Shown in pieces: positions 1 to 10,019 of a stretch of 64,000 bases of DNA. Source of the stretch: Euptelea pleiosperma (taxonomy: Eukaryota; Streptophyta; Magnoliopsida; Ranunculales; Eupteleaceae); contig CM068551.1 in the NCBI GenBank assembly GCA_035048495.1, positions 10,479,248 through 10,543,247 on the forward strand. Reading direction: 5' to 3'. Both the position numbers and the translations under genes were made by a program. The number at the start of each line of letters is the position of its first letter. Position 1 is the first letter of the stretch. The notes under the pieces were generated by a model, which was not told the DNA's origin, made no database searches, and saw only the letters and a program-made list of their open reading frames with translations.

Positions 1-550
1 TGACATAAGAGATATAGGATAATTGGAGGTTGAGAGATAAGTCTGCATGACATGATATTGATGTCGTAAGGAGCCATGCACGGAGGCGCGTTATCAATTT
101 CATCCTTTTATCGACATGAGACGTTGATATGACGTCAATAGACATGTCTTGGGGACTGACAGGCTAAGAGAAAAGTACACGAATGAACAATCAACACCCA
201 TGACTAATCAATATGGCCATAGGTGTCATGTCATTTCCACATGGGACAAAGGTATTTTGATCATTTCACCTCTTAGACCCGGTTTATAAATACCACCAAA
301 GAGAAAAGAAGTGGGACACACTTTTCCTGGGGACCAAATACTTCTCACTCTCTCTCTCTCTCCCGTTCCCTATTTTCTCTCTATATCCAACTGTCCTGAT
401 CCATTATGTTCTCCCAGTCTGACAAATACGGCACTCGAACGGCTAATGACTTAGCTTAGATGGGTATCCTGGACTACCTTTCCCTACTCAGTAGACATTT
501 GTCACTTGCCTTATCCTCCGACACTTACACCAAGTATGACAAAATATAAT
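1..550 (+). mobile_element. LTR-like remnant
   Basis: A TATA box (TATAAATA, 285-292) sits in a promoter-like setting. It is followed by a CT-rich stretch (345-380) and a leader of the kind seen in the R/U5 part of plant Ty3 LTRs. I cannot define either end, and the left side is cut by the window, so this is a guess from composition and layout. It could be an ordinary promoter, but no convincing reading frame follows. Confidence 0.3.
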
Positions 551-1332
551 TTTGATGCAAAATAGATCAACATGCAATCCAAACACAATAGACCAAAAGA
601 ATATTGAGGTTGCATTTGAGAGAACAAACCATTCTCCTGCAATGGCACACCAAATATTCTTTCATGGGATGATCAATGTAGCATATTGGCCATTTAAACT
701 AATAAAAGGAACAACAACAAATGGATTCCCTCTAGAGAATTTTAATGTGTTCGAATTTTGGAGTCTTGATATTTGTAATCTCAAATCTGAAATTGTGGAA
801 TGCTTGCAATCTGAAAACTAAAATTTTAGTTCAATCGTACTAAAATTGTGGGAGTCTTGCAATCCAAACTCTTAGATTAGAATTGTATATTACAATACAA
901 TGACATACCATAACTACTCATACAATACAAGTGTATCTGATAATTCAAAGACACGGTAGGAAGCTGTTCAAGTTGGACTAATTCAAAAACGATGCTCTCC
1001 AAGCCCCATAAATAGTATACATGTTTTCAGACTGATGCCAACCAAGCACCATGAATTAAAATTATAATTACAGAGGTAGTTTGAACTAAAATTGTAAAGC
1101 TAAAGCTTTCAACCTTGTACTTCTTCGAGTTGGTTACGTTGTCAACAACCTTTCCTTTTCTGGGTGGGTTTGGGTATATTCAAGCTGGTGCTTATATATA
1201 TGCTGAATAAAATAAATTTTGAATTCTTATGATTAGGATACATCTTATTATATTGTCACTGTAAATAATGGTAAAAATGAGGATTTGGGAGAAATCTAGC
1301 AATAGTGCAGTTGTTGGTTCACTGAAAGTAGG
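551..1332. other. No recognisable gene
   Basis: AT-rich sequence with no coding signal I trust. An 89-residue open frame at 552-821 (+) resembles no family I know and has no splice or promoter context. I treat it as chance. Confidence 0.5.
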
Positions 1333-1490
1333 GTTTTTCCGCGTCATTGGTTACGGAAACCCTAATCTCAACACATTTGTAATTTTTATCCGATTATCCT
1401 GCAAAAGTATGTAATTTCATATAGGGATTCGTGTCGGATGTCGATCCGCACTCGGGGTTAGTTAGTGCAAAGAGAGAACATAAAATGACA
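1333..1490 (+). repeat. Dispersed direct repeat, copy 1
   Basis: This block recurs at 2711-2885. Shared landmarks in the same order are TTTTTCCGCGTC, TACGGAAA, CAACACATTTGTAATTT, CGTGTCGGAT, CGATCCGCACTCGG and GAACATAAAATGACAGA. Both copies lead into GA-rich DNA and then a stretch containing GGCCATGATTGG. This points to a duplicated unit of roughly 1.4 kb, probably a degenerate non-coding retroelement or LTR fragment. Confidence 0.75.
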
Positions 1491-2710
1491 GATTTCTTGG
1501 CTTAAAATTGGAGGAGAGATGAGAGATATGGAAATTGGGATTAAAACATTATTTTATGATTCTAGAGAGAGAATTTTCACAAAAATAAGAGCATTAACAC
1601 AAAAATAAATTGAGAAATGAACAAAAATAACTTTATTAATTAATGAAAAGTGCTTACAAACATGAGACAAGAAACAAAACCTAACTAGAAAGCATGTGAA
1701 AGAGAGATTAAGATAGAGAGAGAAAATAAAAGATAGAGAAAGTGGAAAGATCTAGAGAGAGAGAATGTTAGAGAGAGAAAAGACTAAAGAGAGAAACTAA
1801 ATAGGGAAAATGAAGAGAAAAACTATTTGACACTTACCGGAGCGAGTTCAACCATTGATGGGGGGTTGCACGGCCATGATTGGCCAATGTTGGGAGTGCG
1901 GGTGAGGTCGGCCCAATGCATAATGGCCGCAAGGGGTGAATGGTGGTTCTCCGGTGAGCAAGAGGTGGTTGGCGGACTTAGGTTGCTATTCGTCCTTGAG
2001 AAGGAGCAAGCGGTGCAAGGAAGCAATAGCTCCAATTGACAGCCTCCTCTCCTCTTCCCTTCTTCTTCTTCTTTTTTTTTTTTTTTTGGTTTTTCTTTTG
2101 AATGGACTGAGAGAAGAGAGCGTTGGAGAGAGGAGAACGTGTGGACGGCTTTGCTGTGGGCTGAAATGGAGGTATAGACTACTGGAACGATGGAGGTGTA
2201 GATTGCTAGAACGATGGAGGTGTAGATGTGGCTGTGGAGCAGGCGGTAATGGAGGTGCAGGTTCGAGGCGAGTTGTAGAGTGGTGGAAGCGTGCTGGCGG
2301 GCGAGCTTCAAGAGAAGGTGCTATTGAAAAAGGAGGGGTCGAAGCAAGGTGGAGAGGACAGGTGGAGCTGCTTCCTGTCGATGCGTTAGGGACGGAGGTG
2401 GAGTTCACGGCCTTTCTCTTCTTCTCATTCTCTTTTTTTTGTTTTTCTTTTCTTTTGGTTTCCCTTTGGAGGTGACAACGATGAAGAGGGTGACGACGTT
2501 GATGAAGCAGTAGGATGGGGAAGCTGAAGGTGGCTCACCGAACTGGTGGAGAAGATTGCAGGTTGCAAGCCAAAAATGGCCAGCAACGTGAAGAGGAAGG
2601 AGAGATGGAGAGGTGGTCGGTATGGGCAGCGTTGGAAAACGTGGGAGGCACTGGCGAGGTGAGCAGGGGGTGCTGGTGGTGCTCACAATCAGCACACAGG
2701 CGGTGGTGAT

Positions 2711-2885
2711 AGTAGGTTTTTTCCGCGTCGTTGATTACGGAAATCCTAACTTCAACACATTTGTAATTTATCCGAGACATTTAACCTGTAAAATGAGCAG
2801 TTTTGCATAGTGGCTCGTGTCGGATATCGATCCGCACTCGGGATTAGTCGGATTAGCGCGAATAAGAACATAAAATGACAGATAA
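2711..2885 (+). repeat. Dispersed direct repeat, copy 2
   Basis: Second copy of the block at 1333-1490, in the same orientation and with the same order of shared words. The similarity continues loosely into the GA-rich segment (3090-3370) and the GGCCATGATTGG-containing stretch (about 3457), where the two copies diverge by indels. Confidence 0.75.
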
Positions 2886-4023
2886 TATACAAGAGAAAAA
2901 GGAGAATGATGAAAGAGATGAGAAGGGCGAGTCGATTTAAAACACATCCAAATAAGATCCAGAGAAGACTAAAATCATCAAACTCAAATTGCATTAATTA
3001 AACTGTTGCTTACATGAAATAAATGACAGAAATAAATAAAGCGGTAAATCTATTCTAGAAAGCATGTAAGAAAGCATGTAAAAAGAGATTTTAGAGAGAG
3101 AGGAAGAAGGTAGAGAGAGAATTTTCACACCTCGGTCGTTTACCGGCCGACAAGGTAGAGGTGAGAGAAAAACTCACCCTTTTGCATTCACCGAACGGAG
3201 TCAGTGGTGCAAAAAGGCGATCAGCCTGGGAATTCTCTAGAAAGAGAATCTAGACAGAGAAACTCATGGTAGAGAGATAAAGTCACTAGCCTTAGAGAGA
3301 GAAAGTGAGGATATGAGAGAGATCTAGTGAGAGAGAGAAGAGATAGAAAGTGGAAGGAGAGAGAAATGTTACCTTAGACCTTACCTTGAACGAGATCGGG
3401 ATTGGCCAAGTGAAGCTTAGCCAAAAGTGGGGATGGAGATGCAATAGCCCGATCGGCCATGATTGGAATGGATTGGCCAATGGTTGTCGGCCATAAGAGA
3501 ATGGCAAGAGACTATGCTGGACGTGCTTACAGCTTGGTGGTGCAGGTGGAAAATGGCCTGGAGAATGCGATAACAGACCGTGGTGGAGTGGGATGACCAC
3601 CTGTCCAGTTGTGGGCCAAGGAGAAGGCCAACATTTGCTAGCTGTAATGGTGGAGAGGAGTCCGACCAACCTACATGTGTAGAAGTTCTTGGAGAAGAAC
3701 CCGTTGAAGAGTTCGGGTTGCAGGTTCGTGGTGTGTTGGAGACTGAAGGACAACCAGCCGGTTCTCTAATGGTAGTGGCTGCTGGATAGCTGTGCACCAA
3801 TCCGGCAAGGCAGAGGAGAGGGTGGCGGTGCTGTGGCTCTTGATCTCCTCCTCCTTCCTCTATCCTTCTTCTTTCCTCTTTTCTCTTTCTTTTATTTTGT
3901 TTATCTTCTTTTTTTTTTTTCTATTTTCATTGGAAGAAGAAGAGAAGTGTGAAAGAAGAACGTGGAGGATGGATGAAGATCTTTGTGGAGAGGATGACGG
4001 ACTGCTTGGTTACAATAGAGATC

Positions 4024-4050
4024 GCCGGAGTTGCAACCTGCAACTCCGGC
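4024..4050. repeat. Perfect hairpin, copy 1
   Basis: A 12-bp arm GCCGGAGTTGCA, a 3-base loop and the exact complement TGCAACTCCGGC. The same hairpin recurs at 4198-4223, 4543-4569 and 5784-5808 with different loops, so it is a repeated structural element rather than a chance palindrome. Confidence 0.85.
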
Positions 4051-4197
4051 AATCTTTGAAACGGTTGCAAGCTGGGCTGGACTTGTAGGGGTGGTTAATG
4101 GAGATGCTCATGTGGAAACCAGCACCGTGGAGGAGGGGCGATGCACGCACACACCAGCAGGTTGTGGAGAAAATGGTGATTGCTGTGGGGAAGATCA

Positions 4198-4223
4198 CCG
4201 GAGTTGCAGGTCTGCAACTCCGG
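4198..4223. repeat. Hairpin, copy 2
   Basis: Arms CCGGAGTTGCA and TGCAACTCCGG (11 bp, perfect) with a 4-base loop GGTC. Confidence 0.85.
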
Positions 4224-4542
4224 GAATGGATGGTGGATTGCAAGGGATGAGGATAGAGGCGGGGATCCCATTTCCGCAGGTGGCAGCAACGTTTTGGAGA
4301 AGAGAGGTTCTCCTTTGCCCAAGGGAAGAGGAAAGTGCTGGTTGCAAGAAGAGATCGTTGGATCTCCTTTTGGGAGGCTGCAATGGAGGAGATCTAGAAT
4401 GAATAAGAGCACCGATCGGTGCTTGCTGGTTTTGCAGGCGGTGCTGCGTCGCAGCACGCAGGTGAGGGCTGTGTTGATGAGCAACGGAGCTGTGGTGGCA
4501 GGTTGCTGCGAGGAAGAAGGCCAAGAGCTTCCAGCATTGTCG

Positions 4543-4569
4543 GCCGGAGTTGCAGCCTGCAACTCCGGC
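4543..4569. repeat. Perfect hairpin, copy 3
   Basis: Arms GCCGGAGTTGCA and TGCAACTCCGGC (12 bp, perfect) with a 3-base loop GCC, about 130 bp before the first unit of the 1.1-kb duplication. Confidence 0.85.
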
Positions 4570-4689
4570 GAAAACGTGAAGATGAAGACGGTGAAGAAGA
4601 TGAAGAAGAAGGTGATATTCGGGCCAAAAGAGAGGGAAAGAAGAAGAAGGGGAAGAAGGAGAAGCCATTGGGGGAAGGAGAGGAGGAGA

Positions 4690-5765
4690 GGGGTTTGGAG
4701 ATTAGGGTTTCGAACCCTCTCTTCTCCCCTTTTAAAGCTTCCCTATTTCCTTTAATGGAAATAGGGGGTTTTTGAAAATAAAAAAAATAAAAAATATTTT
4801 TTTTTTTTTTAAGTAAAACACTACTTTTTTATGGGGAATCTCCCCAATTAGTGGACCCCCCATTTAATTAAAATTATTTTGAAATTTGCGGGGTCCACTA
4901 ACTGGTCGGACAGCGGGTCGATGAAGATGGGCCCGGCTACTAGCCCGCATGGATTGATGATGTCTATCGTCTCACAAGAGGATGTGACAGACAGTCTGAT
5001 GGCGATCGGATGGATGGTGACTTGATTGGGACCCAGATTAGTAGATCGATGGATTTAGAGAGATCCAACGGTCCGATTGAAGATCCAACGGTCCGATGGA
5101 AGATCTAACGGTCGGAAAGCTAAGGGAGATGAGATAGAGCCGATGGGCAGGAGTTTTGGGGTTAGGTCAGTAGATTCGAGGACCGAGAGATGAAGAGAGA
5201 GAGAGAATAAGGAGAGATGAGAGAGAAAGTATCAGAAAATAGAGAGAAAAGCACTGGCGGAGGGTCTGGAACCCTGGTCTTCACTGTGACCATCCTCTCG
5301 CTTCTCCAGTAGAGTCGACCATCATTCTTTGCTGACTCATGTGGCTTTAAACGCTTTGGTCCGTCTCTTGGTCATTGGCTCTCCTACTCTCTTCGTTCTT
5401 TGGGCCGACTTTTTTTGGTCCTCTTATTCAGCCCATATTTGGCCCATATCTTCTAGTCATAGCATGTGGGCTTGTTAAGCTTTGATAATGGGCTTTCATG
5501 ATCGATTTGGGCCCACAAGTCTCGAGAATCGTCCCATCGGGGTTTCCTGCGACAGAAGAAGCGCGTAATGAGACTTTATCAGAACGGCTTAATATTTAGA
5601 CTTCCGAAAATGTATTTAATGCATGCAAATATACCATTTCGTCCAGAGAAGTGTGTTCTACGCAACAGAAGAGACTCTTACGTAGAAAAGTAGGTTAATA
5701 GAGTATTTTACGTAGGAGAATGCAATAACGCTAAAAGGATAATTGCTTAAAATAAGCACTTTTGA
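4690..5765 (+). repeat. 1.1-kb tandem duplication, unit 1
   Basis: This unit matches 5915-7022 throughout. Shared words in order include GATTAGGGTT, CCTTTAATGGAAA, GGGGTCCACTAA, GATGGGCCCGGCTACT, GATGATGTC, CGGAGGGTCTGGAACCCTGG, ATACCATTTCGTCCAGA, AGACTCTTACGTA and TTTTACGTAGGAGA. No protein is encoded. The separation suggests a tandem duplication, or two copies of one non-coding element side by side. Confidence 0.85.
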
Positions 5766-5783
5766 GCGAATATCAGGTGGCAA

Positions 5784-5808
5784 CTGGAGTTGCAGGCTGC
5801 AACTCCGG
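5784..5808. repeat. Hairpin, copy 4
   Basis: Arms CTGGAGTTGCA and TGCAACTCCGG with one mismatch pair and loop GGC. It sits just before the second unit of the 1.1-kb duplication, the same relative position that copy 3 has to the first unit. Confidence 0.8.
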
Positions 5809-5914
5809 TAGGGGGTAGAGAAGATGAAGAAGGTGAAGAAGATGAAGGAGAAACGGCGAAGAAGAAGGGTAGAACGTGGGGGAACGGAGGAGAGGAGAAT
5901 GGGGGAAGGATTTT

Positions 5915-7022
5915 AAGAGATGGGAGGGGGATTAGGGTTCAAAAGAACCCCTCTCCTTCCCTTTAAAAATCTTCCACTTTCCTTTAATGGAAAATAGGAT
6001 TTTTTTGAAAAAAAATAATTTTTTTTTTTTAAAGAAAACTTCTTTTCTTTAGGGGATTTTCCCCATTTAGTGGACCCCCCCTATTTTTACTTTTAAGTAT
6101 TGATTTAAAGCATTTTAAAATCTTGGGGTCCACTAAATGGCTGGGCCACGGGTCGATGATGATGGGCCCGGCTACTGGCCCACATGGATTGATGATGTCC
6201 ATCATCTCACAAGATGATGTGATAGACAATTTGATAACGATCGGATGGATGGTGACTGGATTGGGACCCAGATTGGTAGATCAACGGATCTAGAGAGATC
6301 CAGCTGTTCGGTGGAAAACCCAATGGTCCGATGGAAGATCCAACGGTCAGAAAGCTAAGGGAGATAGGACAGAGCCAACGGGCAGGAGTTCTGAGGTTAG
6401 GTCAGTAGATCTAAGGATTAGGAGGTGATGTATATGGAGATGAAGAGAGATGAGAGAGAAATAGGAGAGATGAGAGAAAAAACTCTACAGACTACAGAGA
6501 TAACTGCTGGCGGAGGGTCTGGAACCCTGGTTTTCAATATGTTCTCTTCTCGGGCTTCGCCAGTAGAGCAGATTATCATTTTCTTCTCATTTCATGTGGC
6601 TTTGACTGCTTTGGTCCGTCTCTTGGTCATCAGCTCTCCATCTCTCTTGGTTCTTTGGACCGACTCCGTGATCTTCTAACTTGACCCGTACTTGGCATGT
6701 ATCTTCTAGTCATAGCATGTTGGCTCTTTAAGCTTTGATATTAGGCTTTTGTGGTTGATCGTGGGCCCGCAAATCTCGAGAATAGCCCGATCGAGTTTCC
6801 TATAAGAGAAGAGCATGTAATGAGACTTGATCAAAACGTCTTCATATCTAGACTTCCAGAAATGCGTTTAATGCATGCAAATATACCATTTCGTCCAGAA
6901 AAGTGTGTTATACGCAATGAAAGAGACTCTTACGTAAAAAAGTGGATAATTAGAGTAGTTTTACGTAGGAGAGTGTGATAACACTTAGAAGATAACAGTG
7001 AAAAATATGCACTTTTAAGCGA
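5915..7022 (+). repeat. 1.1-kb tandem duplication, unit 2
   Basis: Second unit, co-linear with 4690-5765 and separated from it by about 150 bp that include a hairpin. The many small differences between the units show the duplication is not recent. Confidence 0.85.
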
Positions 7023-7029
7023 ATATCAT

Positions 7030-8282
7030 TCACACCTCGAGACCTATGTTAGAAATTGGGGTGTGGCATGAAGTTCCATTGATAGTGATGCAAGAAAACC
7101 TAGAGGTGAATTGTCCGCCCCAAAATCTGACACAGATCTCGAGGTATGAACCAACAATTGCACAGTTGCTGGATTTCTCTAAATAACCTATATTTCTATT
7201 TTTATCATAATTAATTCAATGATAATGTCATAAAATGTATTTGATTCAGGAGAATCTCAGAATTTATACAATAAGAATTTTAACAATGACAATCTATACA
7301 TAATTGAGTCTCTGATACTAATAAATACATACAAAGCTAAAAATACGCAACAAACTATATGAAAGCAATACCTAACAATGACACCTTTCTCTGATAGTTC
7401 TTAGTAATTTTTTTCAACTGAAATGCTCCAATCAAAGTCTTGATTTGCTGAATATCCTCGATTCTCTACAAAAGGTCAGTTGGTGGTTGAGCTTTTGGGA
7501 AAAAGCCTAGTAGTGGGGAGTGATTTAAATTACTCATGATTTCATCTTTAGAGAAAAGCGCTGGTTAAACACGAAAACAAAATTGTATGACAGTAACATG
7601 CATAGTCCATTGGCAAACAGTTACTGTATTCAAAAAATAATAATACAAGAACTTGTATTTAAAACAATGATACTATACAGAGAATAAGAATCCGATGAGC
7701 AATGTCAAAATCATATAACTCGAAATCTCAAAGATGCTAACATATAATTCATAATAAAATATAGATAATAGTTTTGATGATGTAGAATTTAAAGAGATTT
7801 CACCTTAGGCTACAATTGATATACCTACCCCAGTCAAGTCTTATATCCCAAAATTCATCGATGTGGGACACCATCGTTAGCCCCTTAACACGGCTGCGCA
7901 GTTTTCACCTGTCTTGATTTTTTGGCTTAGGAACTGCCGTTGACACCCATCGAACTCATCTGATGCTGATCCTGCGATGCACCCCACGTTTCTGGCTCGG
8001 GTTGCCATTGGCCTACATTATCACGTCGACCAGACGTTGGACATCTGTAGAATTTCTATGGATCCAAAGAAAGTCCCGGTAGAGTTACATCATGCCCCAC
8101 GTCTAAATGCCTATCAGGCGTACAGTGTAACCCTCAGCTAATCTACCTGTAAACAATGCATCATACTGAGTTCCTTATAAGAATCGAAACTCTAGAATAG
8201 CTGTTAATATCCAATGGTTCTAATGATATCACATCATATCAAGAGAACACATATGTACCACCTCTATCTAAGAATTTATTTA
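7030..8282. other. No recognisable gene
   Basis: AT-rich sequence up to the Ty3 insertion. I see no coding frame, RNA gene or repeat that I can name. It is the left flank of the element at 8288-20305. Confidence 0.5.
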
Positions 8283-8287
8283 CCCTT
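8283..8287. other. Target-site duplication CCCTT (left)
   Basis: CCCTT directly before the LTR matches CCCTT at 20306-20310 directly after the other LTR. A 5-bp duplication is what Ty3-type integrase produces, so it fixes both ends of the insertion. Confidence 0.9.
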
Positions 8288-8571
8288 TGTGGGGGAAAAA
8301 TATCTGATCTAACCGACACAATCTTTGAGGTCAGACGATTCATATCTTGATGATAATCAGATGGCTCTGGTGCTTCAGGATGAAACTGCTTTCTCCTTCG
8401 CGAAGGATAGGATGATCTCCAGATGAGATATGGTTGTACCTGTTGACAATACTCCGAGGCTCAAGTCAACTTAGGAAAGTTAACAGGGTTCAGGAAAATA
8501 GTAAAATATTTCAGAGCTTAGACTATCTGGATCTGAAGAGCAAGATCATTTTCTCAGTCCTGAGGGTCTTG

Positions 8572-8579
8572 TATTTATA
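8572..8579 (-). promoter_or_regulatory. LTR TATA box (3' LTR copy)
   Basis: On the - strand this reads TATAAATA, which would place the U3/R boundary just downstream. The same box is in the 5' LTR at 19415-19422. Confidence 0.6.
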
Positions 8580-9312
8580 CCCTTAGAACTGGTGTGACTC
8601 ACATTCCACGTGCCTAGTCGTTATCAATCAGTTATGATCTAGATGGATTCTGTTATAAAATATAATCTTCTTGTTAGATCTTAACTTCTTTGACTCAATT
8701 ATACCTGAAATAACTGAAGTGGCACTAAGGTAGCATTCTTTGTGTTAGATATTTGAATAAAAAGATGTCAAAACTGTGATAGTTCAATTAACTGTCATGT
8801 GGCCAATATTAGTTAAGAAACTAATTACGTTTAGAATACTTACCTCGTTCGTAAGAACCTGTAATCTTGTCGGTATGAGATGACGATCAATCCCGTTAAG
8901 TAAGTCATTCGACCCTGTCGGGATATATGAATCTAACAAGTCACCTGACCTTGTCGGGATGATATTACGACCGATCCCGTCAAGTAAGTCATTTGACCTT
9001 GTCGGGATATATGCGACCAACAAGTCATCTGACCTTGTCAGGATATATGTGACCAACAAGTCATCTGACCTTGCTGGGATGAGATGAATACTGATCCCAT
9101 CAAGTAAGTCATCCCTCCTTTGTCAAGATGAATGAAATATTAAAGCATGTAGGCCGCAGGATCCTGTCGGGACAAGTTGAATTTCAATCTCGTCAAGGAG
9201 ATCAATGATTGATATGTCAGGCAAGATTGAACACTTCCCGACATATTAAAGGTCGAAGCGTTAATGCATTCCGTTAGTATTCTAGCTCAATATACTGATC
9301 ATTCCATCCTGA

Positions 9313-9463
9313 CACGTGGCACTTCCTATTAATGGAAGTTGTGTGACAGCGATGGGGTAGTTTATGGCTCCTGATGATGCCTTCGGCGCATTTACTCTCG
9401 CGTGCTTATCATCAACACTTGTCTCCTTTTCATGAACCGCACGTGCCAAGCCAATGACACGTG
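9313..9463. promoter_or_regulatory. G-box cluster in the LTR
   Basis: Three CACGTG cores within 151 bp (9313-9318, 9440-9445, 9458-9463), the first as the ABRE-like CACGTGGC. The 5' LTR has four (20119, 20223, 20246, 20264). G-boxes bind plant bZIP and bHLH factors. Placed in U3, upstream of the LTR TATA box, they suggest stress- or hormone-responsive transcription. That is inference; only the motifs are seen. Confidence 0.5.
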
Positions 9464-9499
9464 TCATTATTTTACTTGCTGGAAAATACAGCACCCACA

Positions 9500-9516
9500 T
9501 CGCCCCCCTTTTTGAG
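9500..9516 (-). other. Polypurine tract of Ty3 element 1
   Basis: On the - strand the tract reads AAAAAGGGGGGCGA and directly abuts the 3' LTR. It is the expected primer for plus-strand DNA synthesis. Confidence 0.85.
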
Positions 9517-9835
9517 ATGATCGAGAAATTGTCGTCGTATCTTCTAAAAAAGATCATATCTGTCCATGACTTATTACAGTTTTCATGGCCATTAGATCAT
9601 CCATCAATCATTCAACCGTTGCCCCTCTCATTTAATACTCCGTCTATCGTTGCTGTATCCATGGGACGTGTCCGTACTGGCGTGCTGCCCAACGTACGGT
9701 CGTCGAATGGAATGATTGACGGGTATAATACCCGAAAGAGTAGGTTACCGAACCGTCGAACAACAGCTTTTGAATTTTGGCACCAAGGGTTTGATATCGC
9801 CAGACTGTCGGTTTGCTACTTCCAGATTCCTCATC

Positions 9836-9843
9836 TATAAATA
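9836..9843 (+). promoter_or_regulatory. TATA box of the antisense gene (element 1)
   Basis: TATAAATA on the + strand, 177 bp upstream of the first plausible start codon at 10020. The leader between them is pyrimidine-rich. The second Ty3 element has the same arrangement at 22235-22242. Confidence 0.6.
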
Positions 9844-10019
9844 GCTCATTCCTCCTCATTTATTCATTTTCTTCCTTTGATCGGTGCTCTACGGCAGTTC
9901 AAGCTTCAACTCTAAGCTGTTCTTCATTTCTACTCTTCCTGCCTGCTGTTACTACACTGTGAACGGTATTTTTCTCTTCACCTGCCATCTTTCTTCTTCT
10001 TCCTTCTTATTTGCTTTCA

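Larger units (their letters stand above)
1491..4680. other. GA/CT-rich, protein-poor repeat region
   Basis: Long purine-rich tracts (GAGA at 1700-1800, 3085-3120 and 3290-3370) and pyrimidine tracts (2045-2100, 2415-2465, 3845-3935) give overlapping open frames on both strands. Their products are low-complexity (runs of K, E, R, S, L) and match nothing I recognise. I consider them compositional artefacts. The real structure is repetitive: the duplicated block above and the hairpins below. Confidence 0.6.
8288..9499 (-). repeat. 3' LTR of Ty3 element 1
   Basis: Begins TGTGGG and ends CCCACA. Matches 19135-20305 along its whole length. It is about 40 bp longer than the 5' LTR, mainly because of one more copy of a short internal repeat containing AAGTCATCTGACCTTG near 9020-9070. 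Confidence 0.93.

Noticed and set aside
1823..4775. Many overlapping open frames on both strands in the GA/CT-rich zone
   Set aside because: Products are low-complexity (K/E/R or S/L/P runs), frames overlap on both strands, and there are no known domains. They reflect base composition.
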